Positions 44,679 to 56,436 of a stretch of 64,000 bases of DNA are shown one piece after another; within the stretch, counting starts at the first letter, position 1, and each line of letters starts with the position of its first letter. The stretch spans positions 45,687,155 to 45,751,154 of the forward strand of contig NC_085137.1 in NCBI RefSeq assembly GCF_035046485.1. The letters are read 5' to 3'. Position numbers and translations under genes: made by a program. Source of the stretch: Aedes albopictus (Eukaryota > Arthropoda > Insecta > Diptera > Culicidae). The notes beneath the pieces were generated by a model. The model was not told the DNA's origin. It searched no databases and worked only from the letters and a program-made list of their open reading frames with translations.

Positions 44679-45590
44679 TACTTTTCAGAACTGCCTTTAA
44701 TAACCAAAGAGAAGTAACACGTTGAATGATACCGATTCATTTTCTTGTTTTGTTCATATTTGCTTTAGGTACAACTCTTGATTTGTTTTTTTTTTCGATT
44801 AGGTAGTTCGAATCTAATAAATAGCCTTACCTAATATTAGGTAAGAACATGGGGTAAAAACGTTTGGGTAGAAATTACAGCAGCACGTATGAAATGCGTG
44901 TTCTAATTGTATATTGTTTCGTACTTCTAGAGTGCTGCTGCGTGAATATGGGTGCTTTGCATTGTCGCATATGACACAATAAGTTTCATTGCATTTTGAG
45001 ATTACTAGATAACCTTCACTGGTTTAGTTTGTTTTTAAAAAAAGACACTGAAAAAATAATAATTTGGACATGAAAAAGTTTTTGTTAGAAAAACTTTTTT
45101 TCCTTAAAAGTGCCCATCTTGTGATGTATGGACGGTTGGTAGGGAACATAATTACCTGTCTTGAGACAAAATTTCATCAAAATCAAAAATGGTGTTTTTT
45201 TTTAAATCAACTTTGAATTTTTAGAAATGATTTTTTTCAGTGTAGGGCTCATTTTGGATTTTTTTCAGTATTTTTTTCTTAAAATTTGACTTATTTTGTG
45301 ATAATCACCCATACAACACTTTTTTGTAGGAGTAGTCATTTTTTGATTAAAAACATTTTTAAAAAATCCATAAAAAAGTTTAGCCCTTTTCAAAAGTCAG
45401 TCCAGATAAATTTTGAAGAAACTAAGTATGCAAAGTGGCTTATCTAGTCTTGGTGTACATACCCAGAAAGTTTCATTGTAATCTGAGAGGGTGCTGCCAA
45501 CTCCGAATACGATTTGGGGCGAAATTCGTCTATACCTAATACATGAATTATCAAAATCAGAGACTTCCTGAAATTCTACGTCATGTATAA

Positions 45591-46009
45591 ACGTTTCATT
45601 ACTTAACGAATTATGAATAAATCTCCAATATTATTGACATTTACTGTTTAATGGAGGCCTATTATAATCATGTATCGTTACTTGCATTAATACTGGTTTC
45701 CGTTTGTTTTTCATATGAACATTTTCAAGGAGGAGTAGTTTTGCAAGAGTACTAAAAAATCTCAAAGTTTAAATAAAATGTATCGATTAAATTTATCTAT
45801 AGAAAATTAAAGCTAAATGAATATAATGTTAATGTTGAAAATATTGCACAAAAATGTTCAAAACTTAATTTCAATCAGTTTGAAAATGATTTTGAGATGA
45901 AACAAATATATTACTAAGACTCTTAATTCGTGTTAAACAACTGAATCTTGTCCAAATTTGTTCATCAATAGTCAAAATTTGAGGGTTTACTAAAATCTCA
46001 GCTCAATGA
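45591..46009. other. AT-rich spacer
   Basis: No feature recognised. Confidence 0.4.
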
Positions 46010-46174
46010 ACAACAATGGTGAGAACACTTGACTATCACGCCGAGGACTTGGGATTGAATCCCACTCCCAACATACTCACAAAATGTGAGTTCTTCCTTC
46101 GGAAGGGAAGCAAAACGTGGGCCCCGAGATGAACTAGCCTAGGGCTAAATATCTCGTTAAAACAAAAAAAAAAT
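46010..46174 (+). mobile_element. tRNA-derived SINE, slightly 5' truncated
   Basis: gagaacacttgactatcacg, B box gggattgaatcc, gatgaactagcctagggct and an A tail. Same family as 6508-6700. Confidence 0.85.
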
Positions 46175-46199
46175 ATTTTTTTTATTTTAAGATTTTACT

Positions 46200-46440
46200 T
46201 ATCGAGATCATTGTCCAGGGAAGACTAGGACCGACCAGAAATCGAACCCAGAACCCTGGTCGAATACACGCGCTCCGAGCCTAACTGCTCTGGATACATG
46301 TTTGTCTTCTTAGTATCAACTTGGGCCCTATGTACCCTATGAGTACTTCCACAGCTATCAACTAAGACTGTTTTTGACAATGACCGGCAATCGAACTCGT
46401 CACATGTGTCACTTTGGCTGTATGGGTTCTGATTTTACTA
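46200..46440 (-). repeat. tRNA-like and Feilai-like relic
   Basis: 46225-46290 on the minus strand has a B-box-like gggttcgatttc. 46320-46420 has gagtacttccacagctatca and ccggcaatcgaactcgtc, like the relic at 38762. Decayed SINE material. Confidence 0.45.
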
Positions 46441-46724
46441 CCTTGAATGGTAATTGTAATAATTATTTATAATAGGTTTTATAATTGATTTCATTTGTGA
46501 ATTCCTGGATACGTTTTTAATACTCACTTTTTTTTTAACTAGGAACATGTATCAATTAATATTTAGATGACCTACCAGTCTTTTAGTGGTTTTAAGAACC
46601 GTCATAAAAACTAATACTTTCTGTTTTGGTTTTCTGATTGACTAAAAAATGGAAGTTTCGATATTTTCTGATAGGATGAAGAGAAGGAGGAGAAGATAAC
46701 AAGAGAGTTCGTTAACTTCTCTCA
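46440..46724. other. AT-rich spacer
   Basis: No feature recognised. Confidence 0.4.
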
Positions 46725-47025
46725 TCTATATATATAAAAATGAGTTTGAAGTTCCTTTGAGGCAACAAAACTCACGAACGGATGAACCGATCAGCATGAC
46801 TCTGGCACGGTTCGATTCGTATTCATAGTGGCTATGTTTGTATACATAAAAAGTTACGAAAATCATTTAATAAGTATAAAGAATGTAAAAATACTGATTT
46901 TTCATAAGCCGGGAAGAAATTTAGCGTCATTAAAATGAAATCAATCTAGAGTGCGTTGCTGCGATGTCCTCTACAGCTGTCAAACTACCACAGCTTGACA
47001 AGACAAAGTTTGCCGGGACAGCTAG
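46725..47025 (+). mobile_element. Non-autonomous Helitron
   Basis: Begins tctatatatataaaaatgag (5' TC) right after an A, and ends gccgggacagctag (3' CTAG) directly before a T. That is the A/T insertion site expected of rolling-circle Helitrons. 301 bp, no coding. This start and end are a widespread arthropod Helitron type, as I remember it. Confidence 0.85.
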
Positions 47026-47154
47026 TTTCAAATAAAAAGCATAAATGTAGACCAAAAAAAAACAAAAAAATGTCTCGTCATCACACATTCAACACACATC
47101 TGACCCTCATCCTTTTTGTGCCTCCTTGGAGCCCATTGCTCCCTCAAAAAGCCT

Positions 47155-47445
47155 AATTACTGCTGCGGCCTCCACGCGAACTGAAACAAATTAGCCAGCC
47201 AACGCCATTTGCGCATCGAGGTGGCGATGACAGAACAATACCCTTCTACTCGAAGTGCGCCCGATCCACTCCACTCGCGCACTTCTACCCCACTTCCCAG
47301 CCTCATGCTCACATCTCAATTGAATTGAATTGAAGAAGAGTGATCACAAATCGTAAATCGGCATGATTTCAGCAGTAAATAATTACTCGTCTGTACGGCA
47401 GGCAGCAGTTACAAACAAGACAAAAAAATTACACATCTTCTCACA
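47155..47445 (+). promoter_or_regulatory. Possible promoter region
   Basis: Single-copy-looking, GC-richer DNA. An initiator-like ttcagcagt lies near 47370 and there is no TATA box. It stands immediately upstream of the candidate exon at 47446. Confidence 0.25.
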
Positions 47446-47540
47446 ATGACGCGTGGATCATTTAACGGCGCGAATGCAGAGCCTAAGGCATTCCTACATA
47501 AATGCGTTCCACCAGAAGTACGTCGTATTCGATACGCACG
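47446..47540 (+). CDS. Candidate first coding exon
   Basis: ATG at 47446 (tcacaATGacg, A at -3... C at -2) opens 31 codons plus two bases, encoding MTRGSFNGANAEPKAFLHKC and VPPEVRRIRYA. It ends exactly at cacg/gtgagt, a strong 5' splice site (47541). The composition is that of an ordinary protein. No downstream exon was found in the window and no family is recognised. Chance is a real alternative. Confidence 0.3.
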
Positions 47541-47541
47541 G

Positions 47542-48020
47542 TGAGTCTCTCTCGCAGAGTCTCCGCGCGAGTGCCAAATCAATGCGTGAAGCTGTGACTG
47601 AATCGGTTAAGGCCACGGTCACGATGACACGATCACCACCACCGACCGGGTCATTGCTGGTTTGCTGATGGAACTCTGCGTCGCGCCGATTGGGCATGCA
47701 AATTTGATGGAGTTTCTTCGACAATTTTGGATCCGTGGAGCCATTACACCTACATGCGTCGCAGTTTGGGGCGAATCGGGGTTTCCTGGTGACCTAGATG
47801 ATTTTCGCTTTGGTTGCTGCAGGTTGGACTCGGGTCGTTGACAACGCTGCAACTTCCCACGAGTGAATGTATCTCTGGGGCTTCGGATAAGCTGTTGTTT
47901 ATAGTTTTTTTTTTAACAAATATGACCAGGGTGACCTCCCATTATTGGTGAAGAAACAAATCATTCGTCACATGACTCGACTGACATTAAAGGTCTATTA
48001 GGAATTCCTTGAGAATTTAT
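47542..48020. other. Single-copy-looking DNA then spacer
   Basis: 47542-47870 is GC-richer, with open frames on both strands but no domain. It becomes AT-rich afterwards. Confidence 0.35.
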
Positions 48021-48187
48021 CCCAAGTAACACACATGTTATATAAAAGTTACGACAGCGCAAGTTTTGGTTGTATAGAAGTTTATTTTACGTTATTTCAA
48101 CACAATGTTAGAATTACGTAAAATAAACTTCTATACAACCAAAACTTGCGCTGTCGTAACTCTATTATAACATGTGTGTTGCTTGGG
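48021..48187. mobile_element. MITE with cccaagtaac termini, copy B
   Basis: cccaagtaacacacatgtta through gttgcttggg, with gttacgacagcgcaagtttt facing aaaacttgcgctgtcgtaac. Flanked by AT on both sides. Confidence 0.9.
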
Positions 48188-48497
48188 ATGCTGGTTTTGT
48201 TTCTGGGATTCTTACAAGAATTCTTCCAGATATTAACTGGAGAATTCTTTCTGTATTTTTTCAGGAAGAACTTCAGGGTTTATTTTAAAAATTCTTCCAA
48301 GGATTCCACTAGGAATTCCTCCTGGAATTCTTTCAAGAACTCCACCGAAAGTTAATCCAAGACTTTCTCCAGAAACTGCTTCAGGATTCCCTTAGGAATT
48401 CCTCTTGAGAATGCTTTCGGGATTCCTCCTGAGGTTTCTTGAGGAATTCCCAACAAACATTCCCTGGAACAAATCCATGAGAGTGAAACTTTATCTT
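48188..48497. repeat. GGAATTCC quasi-satellite
   Basis: aggaattcctcctggaattc and ccaggattcccttagg units between two MITE insertions. Confidence 0.65.
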
Positions 48498-48618
48498 AAC
48501 CTTTCAGGACGCGCGCCATCAAGCAACCGAAACTGCACCGCGCTCTTGCCGTATACGTTGTGCGAGGTTTTTTGGTAGTGTTGTACTTTTTACAACAGCG
48601 CACGTGCTGAAGAGTTAA
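48498..48618. mobile_element. Small MITE with ttaacctttcaggacgcgc end
   Basis: Left ttaacctttcaggacgcgcg; right gcgcacgtgctgaagagttaa, its imperfect complement. 121 bp, inside the satellite. Confidence 0.6.
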
Positions 48619-48674
48619 GCAACTGTTATTTAGCTAGTTTTGTTTCTTGGGTTCCTCCAGAGATTCCATAAGGA

Positions 48675-48841
48675 CCCTAGCAACACATATGTTATATAAG
48701 AGTTACGATAGCGCAAGTTTTGATTGTATAAAAGTTAATTCGACGTTATTTAAGCAATTTGTTAGATTTACGTCAAAAAAACTTCTATACAACCAAAACT
48801 TGCGCTGCAGTAACTGTTATATAACATGTGTGTTGCTTGAG
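48675..48841. mobile_element. MITE with ccctagcaac termini, copy C
   Basis: Same family as 12674-12834 and 48021-48187 (gttacgatagcgcaagtttt facing aaaacttgcgctgcagtaac), with diverged outer bases. Confidence 0.85.
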
Positions 48842-51800
48842 GATCTGCTACAGGATTGTCTAAATGGGTTCCTTCGTGAATTCTTCTAATGATTCCTTCA
48901 GGATTTCCTTAAGTAATCCTTCTGAGATTTTTTCAGTTACTACTTCTGAGAATTCTTCAGAAGCCTCTCTTGGTATTCCCTCATGAATACTTTCTGGGGT
49001 TCCTTCAGAAATTCCATCAGGGATTTCCCCAAGAATTACTCTAGGAATACTTCCGCGAATTTTGGAATTCTTCCAGGAGTTCCTCTGGCTATTCTTACAG
49101 GGATTCTCAAAAAAAAAAATCCTTCAGGAATTCCAGTATAGATTCATCCAGGAATTGCTACAAGTAGTCCTTCAGAAATATCTCCAGGGGTTCCTCAAAG
49201 AATTCCTCCAGGAAATCCACTTTGAATTCCTCCAATGATTATTCAAGGAATTTCTCCAGGGATTTGAAGGGATTCCAGGGATTTATCCAGTGACTATTCC
49301 AAGAATTACTATAAAAAATCATCGAGATACTACCCCAGGGATTCTTTCAGAAATCCCTCCAGGAATAGATCAAAGAATTCTTCCAGGAATTTCTTCAGAA
49401 ATTCCTACAGCAATTTTTCCAGTAATTTCTCCAGTAAATTCTCCCAGAAATTCTCCAGAGATTCCTTCAGGAATTTTCCTGGATATTCCACCTGGAATTT
49501 ATGCAGAAACCCTCCCAAGAATTCGTGGGATCTGGATTTCCAAGATCTTCTCCAGTGATTCCTCCAGAAAATCTGTCAGGGATTCCTTCGGAATTTCATC
49601 CAGACATTTCTCTAGATATTCCTACAGGCAAAATAGTTCCTAGAGTTCCTCTAGGAGTTCCCCCAGGAATTCCTCAAGGGATTTTTGTAGGCATTTCTCC
49701 AGGATTTATCCTGGGATTTCTCCAGGGACTCCTGCAGGAGTTCCTCCCAAAATTCCTCCAGGAATTAACCCAGGAATTTCTTTAGGAATTCCTCCAAAGA
49801 CATATTCAGTAATTGTTTAAGGAATTCGCTCAGAAAATCATACAGTAATTCCTTCTAGAGTTTCTTCAGGAAATCTTCCAGGATATTTCAAAGATTACGA
49901 CAGAAACCCCCTTGGGAATTTCTCTGGGCATTTATTCAGGAATTTCCCCAGGGATTCCTCCGAGCATTCTTCCACAGATTTCCTCTAGATTTGCTTCAGG
50001 AATTCACCCGGGGATTGCTCCAGGAATTTCTTCAACGATTTCTCCAGAAAATTTCTACAAGAATTCCTTCAGGATTTTTTCCAGAAATTTCTCCAGGGTT
50101 TCCTCTTTAAATTTCTCAAGGGTTTCTGCCAGGAACTTGTCCAGAAGTCCTTCAGGATTTCTTCTACAGATTCCTGCAGGAATTCTTTCAGGAATTCCTC
50201 CTGGAATTTTTTAAAGAATTTCTCCAGGAGTCCCTCCAAAAGTTCTTCAAAGGAATCCTCCTGAAATTTCTCTAGGAATTCGTCGAAAAATTTCTCCAGG
50301 AATTTCTTTAGGGATTTCCAAGTATTCCTTCTTGATTCAGGGATTCCTTCAGGGATTTCTTCAAGTATTCCACCTAGGGATCCCTCCAGAAATTCCTCCA
50401 AAAACTCCCTAAAGGATTCCTCTGGAAATTTCTCTAGATGTTCCGAAAGATTCATTCAGAATTTTTCCCAAGGATATTTCCTGGAATTTCTCTAAGGAAT
50501 CTTAGAGGAATTCATTCAAGGATTCCTCCAGGAATTCTTCCAGGAATTTGTTTAGGGATTTTGAAGCATTCCTTCAGGTATACTTCCACAAAATCCTCAG
50601 GGATTCCTTCAGAAATTCTTCCGGGAATTCATCCTGGGATTATTTCGGAAATTCCTCCAACAATTGCATCAGGGATTCATCCAGAAATGTCTCAGAGAAT
50701 TCCTAAAGGAATTCTTTCAGAAATGCCTCCAAGGATTTCTGCAGGATCCAGAACTTTTCTCTAGAGATTGCTCCAACAATTCTTCTAGGATTTCCTCCAG
50801 GGATTCTTCCAGAAAACTCTACAGGTAGTCCTTCAAAAATTTCTCCAGAGATTTCCCAAAGAGTTTCTCTAGGGATTCCTTCAGGAATTCCTCCAAGGTT
50901 TCCTCCACGGTCTGTTTGATTAATTCCTCAAGGCATTCCTGCAGAAATTCCTCCAGAGATTCATCCAGGAGTTGCTCCTGGGTTTTCTCCAATAACTCTT
51001 TCACACATTGCTCCAAGAATTCCTCAGGTGATTTCTTCAGAAATTACTCTTGGGAGCTTTTCAATAATTTATTTAGGGATTGCTTCAGAAATTTCAAAAG
51101 TCTTTCCATCATCTTTTCCAGGAATGCACCCAAGAATTGGTCCAGGATTACCTAAAGATTTCGAGAAACTCTTCCAGCAGTTAGTATTAGATCAAGTATT
51201 AGATTTCTTTAAGATAGTTTCCAGGAATGCATACAGGAACCAGGAATTATCACCATAAAATCATCTAGGAGTTCATCCACGAATTGGTTGAGAAATCCAT
51301 CCATTTATTTCTTCAAGAATACCCCCTGCACCTCCTGCAAAATTCCTCCAGCGACTCTTTCAGGGGCTGAATGCTTTTTTTCCGAAACTCCTTCAGAGAT
51401 TTCTCAATGAGTTTTTCCATGAACGTTTTGATGGTGTTCGTCTAGAAAGCCCTCCAGGGATTCTTTCAAAAATTTGTCGAGGGACTGTCAGAAATTCCCC
51501 AGGGAATGCCTCGAGGGTTTCCTCCAATGATTGTTTTAGGATTTATTCTAGAATTTCTTCAGAAATTTTATCAGAAATCTCCTTACGAATTTTGTGTATG
51601 GATTCCTACGAAAATTTCTCTTAAAACATCTCCAAGCAGTTGCGCTTTCAGACATTTTTCTAGGGAATCCTTAAGGGATTCACCTAGAGAAGACTCTTTC
51701 GGAATTCTCCCAGGGGTTTCTCCCGGAATTTCTGTAGAAAATGCATCATAAATTTAACTTGGAGTTCCTTCTTAAACTCCTTCAGACATTTTTTTATTCG

Positions 51801-52045
51801 ACTACATTCCAGCGATTTTGTCAAGGAATTCCTTCAGGTGCATTCCTGGATTTTGCTTAGAATTCCATTTATTTGAGAGTCAGAAATACCTCCAGAAAAT
51901 TATTCAAAATTTCTCCAGAGATTCTTACTGGGATACCTCGAGAGTTTCCTCCAGTGATAGTTTCAAGGCTTTCAAGAGAATACCTTCAACAATTCTTTCA
52001 AAGATGCTTCCGGAAATACATCAATCAACATTTCTACAATATTGT
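48842..52045. repeat. GGAATTCC quasi-satellite, main array
   Basis: About 3.2 kb of units such as ctccaggaattcctccaggg and ttcttcagaaattcctac, 12-15 bases long and never exactly repeated. Because 12 and 15 are multiples of three, frames stay open for 60-130 codons on both strands and give strings like PGIPPGI or EEFLEE. The array ends at the SINE 52046. Confidence 0.85.
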
Positions 52046-52135
52046 GAGTTCTTCCTTCGGAAGGGAAGTAAAGCGTTGGTCCCGAGATGAACTAGCCTAG
52101 GGCTAAAAATCTCGTTAAAACAGATAAAAAAAAAT
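52046..52135 (+). mobile_element. tRNA-derived SINE, 3' part only
   Basis: attgtgagttcttccttcgg through ctcgttaaaacagat and an A tail; same family as 6508-6700, lacking its head. Confidence 0.85.
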
Positions 52136-52650
52136 ATTATTCTTGCTGTATTATAAATATATACAGTAGATGAGTATTGAAATTGTCCTTAGGGAAATAC
52201 CAGAAAGGACGTACTCGAAACAATACAACTGAAGGTTTATTCTTAGAGGAATAGAGATCCAAGACATTTGAGGATTACTAATAAGCATAGCCAAACAGGA
52301 TGATTAATTACTTAAATAACTGCAGTTAGTCATGGAAGACATTATGTAGACATTTTCATAAAGTCTTCGGATTGGTTTCCATTATTTTCTGCTGGTGAAA
52401 GTGTTGAAGGAAATGATGAAGAGAATTCTGGATTAGTTCAAGAAACATTTTTTATTTTCCAAAAGAGTTTAGCTATGATTTGTTCCAAAACTTTTGTAGA
52501 TTTGAACAAAAAATAAATAAATAAAAAATAAGCTCAGAAAAAATAATGCACGAGTAAAGAAAAATCCTTAATCTTCCAGAAATTGATCACCCCAACCAGC
52601 ACCATGCTGATTTATGTGGAACAGCTTCTAGAGTATAATGTTGGGGATTT
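52136..52650. other. AT-rich spacer
   Basis: No feature recognised. Confidence 0.4.
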
Positions 52651-52651
52651 T

Positions 52652-54080
52652 TTTCATTACCCTACGGGTTTGGTCCGATTTTCATGAAACTTTTTCCAAA
52701 GGCAGGGCTCATGGATATATGAACAAACAAAAATTGAAGTAAATTCAGGGGCGCTTATTTTCCCGGAAAACTCAGGTGAATTTTTTTTTTTTTGATTTCC
52801 CCTGACACTACTTACTTTGAAAAATCATAACTCAAGAACGAAGCATCGCAGAAACAAAGTTTTTTTTTAGAAAATGAAAGCAAATTTTGTCAGAAACCCA
52901 AAAAACTATGAGCTGGAAAAGCTTACCACAAAATTTTCCACAGTTAAAAAAATTCGTAAAGAAAAGCCGGAAAAACTATGCCCCAACTCGTAGAAAATTT
53001 TCGAAAAAATACTTTTGAGAAGGTTATTTTATAAGCTTTAATCGCTGAAATTTTTGGAATGCACTTTTTTTTCGTTTTTGAGTTATGGCCAATTTTGTTG
53101 AAAAATGTTCAAACGTGCCATAAAAGCCTTTTCTTTGGAAAATCATAACTCAAGAACGAAGCATCATAGAAACAAAGTTTTTTAATGAGAATGAAAGCAA
53201 ATTTTCTCAGGAATTCAAAAAAAAAAAAAATGAAATGGAAAAATTTTTCCACAAATTCAATTATGTGAATATGACCATGTAAGCCTATATTATATGGGCA
53301 TTTTTCACAAAATTTGCCATAACTCAGGAACGAAAATTAAGTGCATTCCAAAAATTTCAGAGATCAAAGCTTATAAAATGACATTCCCAAAAATATGGTT
53401 TTTTAAATTTTCCTCGATTTCGGACATAGTTTTTCTGGCTTTTCTTTATGAATTTTCTCAACGGTGGAAAATTGTGTGGAAAACTTTTTTCAGTTCATAT
53501 TTTTTTGGATTTCTGAGAAAGTTTGCTTACATTTTCTCAAAAAAAAACTTTGTTTCTACGATGCTTCGTTCTTGAGTTATGATTTTTCAAAGAAAAGGCT
53601 TTCATGGCACATTTGGACATTTTTCAACAAAATTGGCCATAACTCAAAAACGAAAAAAAGTGCATTCCAAAAATTTCAGCGATTAAAGCTTATAAAAAAA
53701 CCTTCTCAAAAAAAAAAAATTTTCACGAATTCAGGCATAGTTTTTCCGGCTTTTCTTAATGAATTTTCTCAACTGTAGAAAATTTTGTGGGAAACTTTTC
53801 CAGTTCCTATTTTTTTGGATTTCTGCGAAAGTTTGCTTTCATTTTCTCAAAAAGACCCTTGTTTCTACGATGCTTCGTTCTTGAGTTATGATTTTTCAAA
53901 GTATGTAGTATCAGGGGAAAACAAAAAAATTCCACCTGAGTTTTCCGGGAAAATAGACGCCCCTGAATTTACTTCAATTTTTTTTGTTCATATATCCATT
54001 AGCCCTGCATGTGGAAAAAGTTTCATGAAAATCTGAGACCCTTCGGCCCGATTTGTACGATAATAAAAAAAAAATGCCCT
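52652..54080. mobile_element. Giant palindrome (foldback element), about 1.43 kb
   Basis: The left half (52652 to about 53270) and right half (about 53317-54080) are inverted copies: gattttcatgaaactttttc, ggatatatgaacaaa, aaattgaagtaaattcaggg and tttcccggaaaactcaggtg appear in both. Each half also repeats aaatcataactcaagaacga internally, so the arms are themselves tandem. No transposase is seen. Confidence 0.8.
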
Positions 54081-54189
54081 GTTGTTACATTCAATTTCTT
54101 TTTTTTTGCGTTTAGTTATAAATAAGCTAAGGAGTAAATATGCTAAGAGTGCTCGACAACCGACACCACCACCCCCCCTCCCCCCGTAC

Positions 54190-55790
54190 ATTTTATTAAC
54201 CGATCCATGACAAGCAGATAACGAAGAGAATAATTCAAATACCTAGTTTTCCTCGGATGTTGAAGACCCAAATTCTACAGCCATGCGAGCTGTTGTGGTA
54301 AGTGCATCCAAACATGGCCTCAAACTCGCACCGGCAATGATTATTTGCTTTAATCAAGTTTCTGTTTATGAGAGATTAATGCTAAGGTCGCCGCTGATCT
54401 TGAATGGCTTCTGTGCATCTCTTTCGTCTGCCTCAATAGCTCCAGCAACGACGACGAAGACGACGACCAACACGACCAATTTGAGCATACTCACTTGATT
54501 AACTTAAGGGGTTTTTATTCAACTCACCGGTAGTATTTTATTATTCGCCATTATGGAGTGCTTCTCGGTGCATTGAAAACCGTTCGACACGCCATTCGTG
54601 AACTCATTGCACATTATGCTGGGTGATAGCGTAGCTCAACTATAAGGTATGAATCAGCTTCCAGTCAGCTTTGAAGCCTTCTCAACAAAAGCTCTTATAA
54701 GAAGATGATAACAATGGCCGGTAATCACCTGGGCGGAATCTCCAATCAAGTTGCCACGTGGGTGCGATTCAGTATGTGAGATTATCTGATATGAATCACG
54801 TGGGTGGTGATATGATTTGAATACGCATATTATTATGGAGTTGCATTGAAACGCTCAACCCAGAAATCTTTGCCATGACATTTCAGTTGAACGCCACGTG
54901 AAATACTTATGAATTTTCAAAACCGATTCGCGATGTAAAGATTTTCTTATACACGTTTTGAGCTGAAAACCGCCAAAATTATACCAACAGCTCTGGTTGA
55001 TGTTTGTTACTCCTTCCTTGAGTTGTCCAAGAATAGCTCAAATCAAGATAGGTATCAATATTTTTCCGTTTTGGTAAAGCAAAAACGAACATACAATGCA
55101 TTCAACATTCTTCTATGCATCAAACTACTCAGATCTGATGCATTTTGATGCATGGAAAAAACCCCGTGGAAATTGGCAATGCAATGCATTTGGCGCAGTC
55201 TTTCAATGTCGTTTTCTTCCAAGAAGCTGTGTGCATTATGCCCCCATGGCGAGAGGAACACAGAAGCTGTGCTCACATTTGAACAACAATTACATTAACC
55301 TTCATAGAGTGTGAGCACTGAGTAGCCGTTTGTTGCGTTGCCTGGGGGTGCGGTGGACTGGTATGGCACTTCGTTGCTAATTTTGCTGATTTTATTGGTG
55401 TATGTATTTCGCTATGGCGGATGCGCTGAAGGGGGTAACCTAGTTTTTCTTGTGAGTTAAGGTGCCAGACACTAGCGTGCGCAGGGTTCTTGCTTAGGGG
55501 GGGGCACCATAATAATGGTGCAATATATGTATGATCACGGTGCAAAATAGAATTATGGTGTTACACGCAACATCGCCAAGTACTTCATATTGGGATTCTG
55601 GAGAAAGCTTCGGATGGTGATGATTTCAAGGCATTACGAAACTTTAATATGAAGTCATTATTTCGACTCTTATAATATTTTATAAACGTATCAAACATAA
55701 TGGAGAATATCGAGAAAATTATCAATTATAGAAAAAAAATATTGTCGTTGTGAAAGAATTTTGATCCTGGACAATAAGTGATGCTTGAAT
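54190..55790. other. Single-copy-looking region around the small peptide
   Basis: Balanced composition with no dispersed repeat recognised except a G run at 55499-55506. Other frames (55055-55276, 55273-55545) have no domain. A plus-strand TATAAGG (54641) with ccagtcagc about 22 bases on is also promoter-like. Confidence 0.35.
54366..54488 (-). CDS. Small secreted-type peptide, 40 residues
   Basis: ATG at 54488 (A at -3) and TAA ending at 54366. The N-terminus is a very good signal peptide: MLK followed by a Val/Leu-rich run ending VVVAGAIEA, with a cleavage-like A-E-A before DERD. The mature part, if cut there, would be 20 residues (DERDAQKPFKISGDLSINLS). The size and plan resemble small secreted insect peptides, but no family is recognised and no cysteines are present. 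An AATAAA lies about 170 bases downstream on the same strand (near 54193-54198). TATA-like words are upstream (54641-54646 and 54694-54699). The surrounding DNA looks single copy. Confidence 0.4.
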   Translation of the reverse strand: MLKLVVLVVVFVVVAGAIEADERDAQKPFKISGDLSINLS

Positions 55791-55799
55791 TGAAGAATG

Positions 55800-56436
55800 T
55801 CAGAATTCCTAGATAGAATCTAAAGAGATTCCTCCAGGATTTCTCCAACGATTCATGCATGATTCCTCCAGGAATTCTCCAAAGATTCGTGCATGATTCC
55901 TCCAGGAATTCCTCCAAAAAATCTACCAATAATTCCTTCAGAAATTCCTCCAGGAAGTCTCAAATATTTCTCCAGGAATTCCTTAAATAATTCCTCCAGG
56001 AATTCCTCCAGTAAATACTCCAGGAATTCTTCCAAAATTACCTCCAGGAATTCCTCCTGAAATTTCTTTCTTTGAGGAAAAATCCTCTAGGAATGTCTGC
56101 CAGAATTCCCCCAATATTTCCTCCAGGGATTCCTCTAGGAATTGCTCCACGGAATCCCCCAGAAAATTCTAAAGTAGTTTCTAAAGAATATCTTCCTGGA
56201 ATTCCTCGAGAAATCCCTCCAGGAGTTCCTTCAAAAAATTATCCAGGAAATTCTCAACGAATTTCTTCAGGAATTCCTGAACCCATGAATTATTTAAAAA
56301 AATCCTTCTTAAATTCCTCAACAAATTCCTCTAGAAATTCCTTCGGGAATTTCTCGAATAATAACGCCAGAAATTCCTACAGCAATTCCGACGAAAATAA
56401 TCCTCCAAGAATTCTTCATGAAATTCCTCCAGGGCA
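55800..56436. repeat. GGAATTCC quasi-satellite
   Basis: Units such as ctccaggaattcctccagta and gattcgtgcatgattcctcc. Confidence 0.8.

Larger units (their letters stand above)
41477..45590. mobile_element. Autonomous-type DNA transposon with about 600-bp TIRs
   Basis: Arms at about 41477-42093 and 44985-45590 are inverted copies: catgacgtagaatt, ttggcagcaccctctcagat, aagccactttgcatac and gacaggtaattatgttccct occur in both. Between them a single minus-strand gene encodes a transposase (44678 to 42308) with one intron. Size and layout are those of a complete element. The superfamily is not assigned, and the target duplication could not be fixed because the outermost bases are diverged. Confidence 0.85.

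Noticed and set aside
48021..48841. CRISPR-like repeat array from the recurring gcgcaag/gttacgac words
   Set aside because: They are MITE copies with inverted ends in a eukaryotic genome; no regular direct repeat and spacer pattern.
49290..50764. Long frames encoding Pro/Gly/Ile-rich or Glu/Leu-rich repeat proteins
   Set aside because: They follow from 12- and 15-base satellite units that keep frame. The same DNA is open on both strands and no start, domain or splice signal is convincing.
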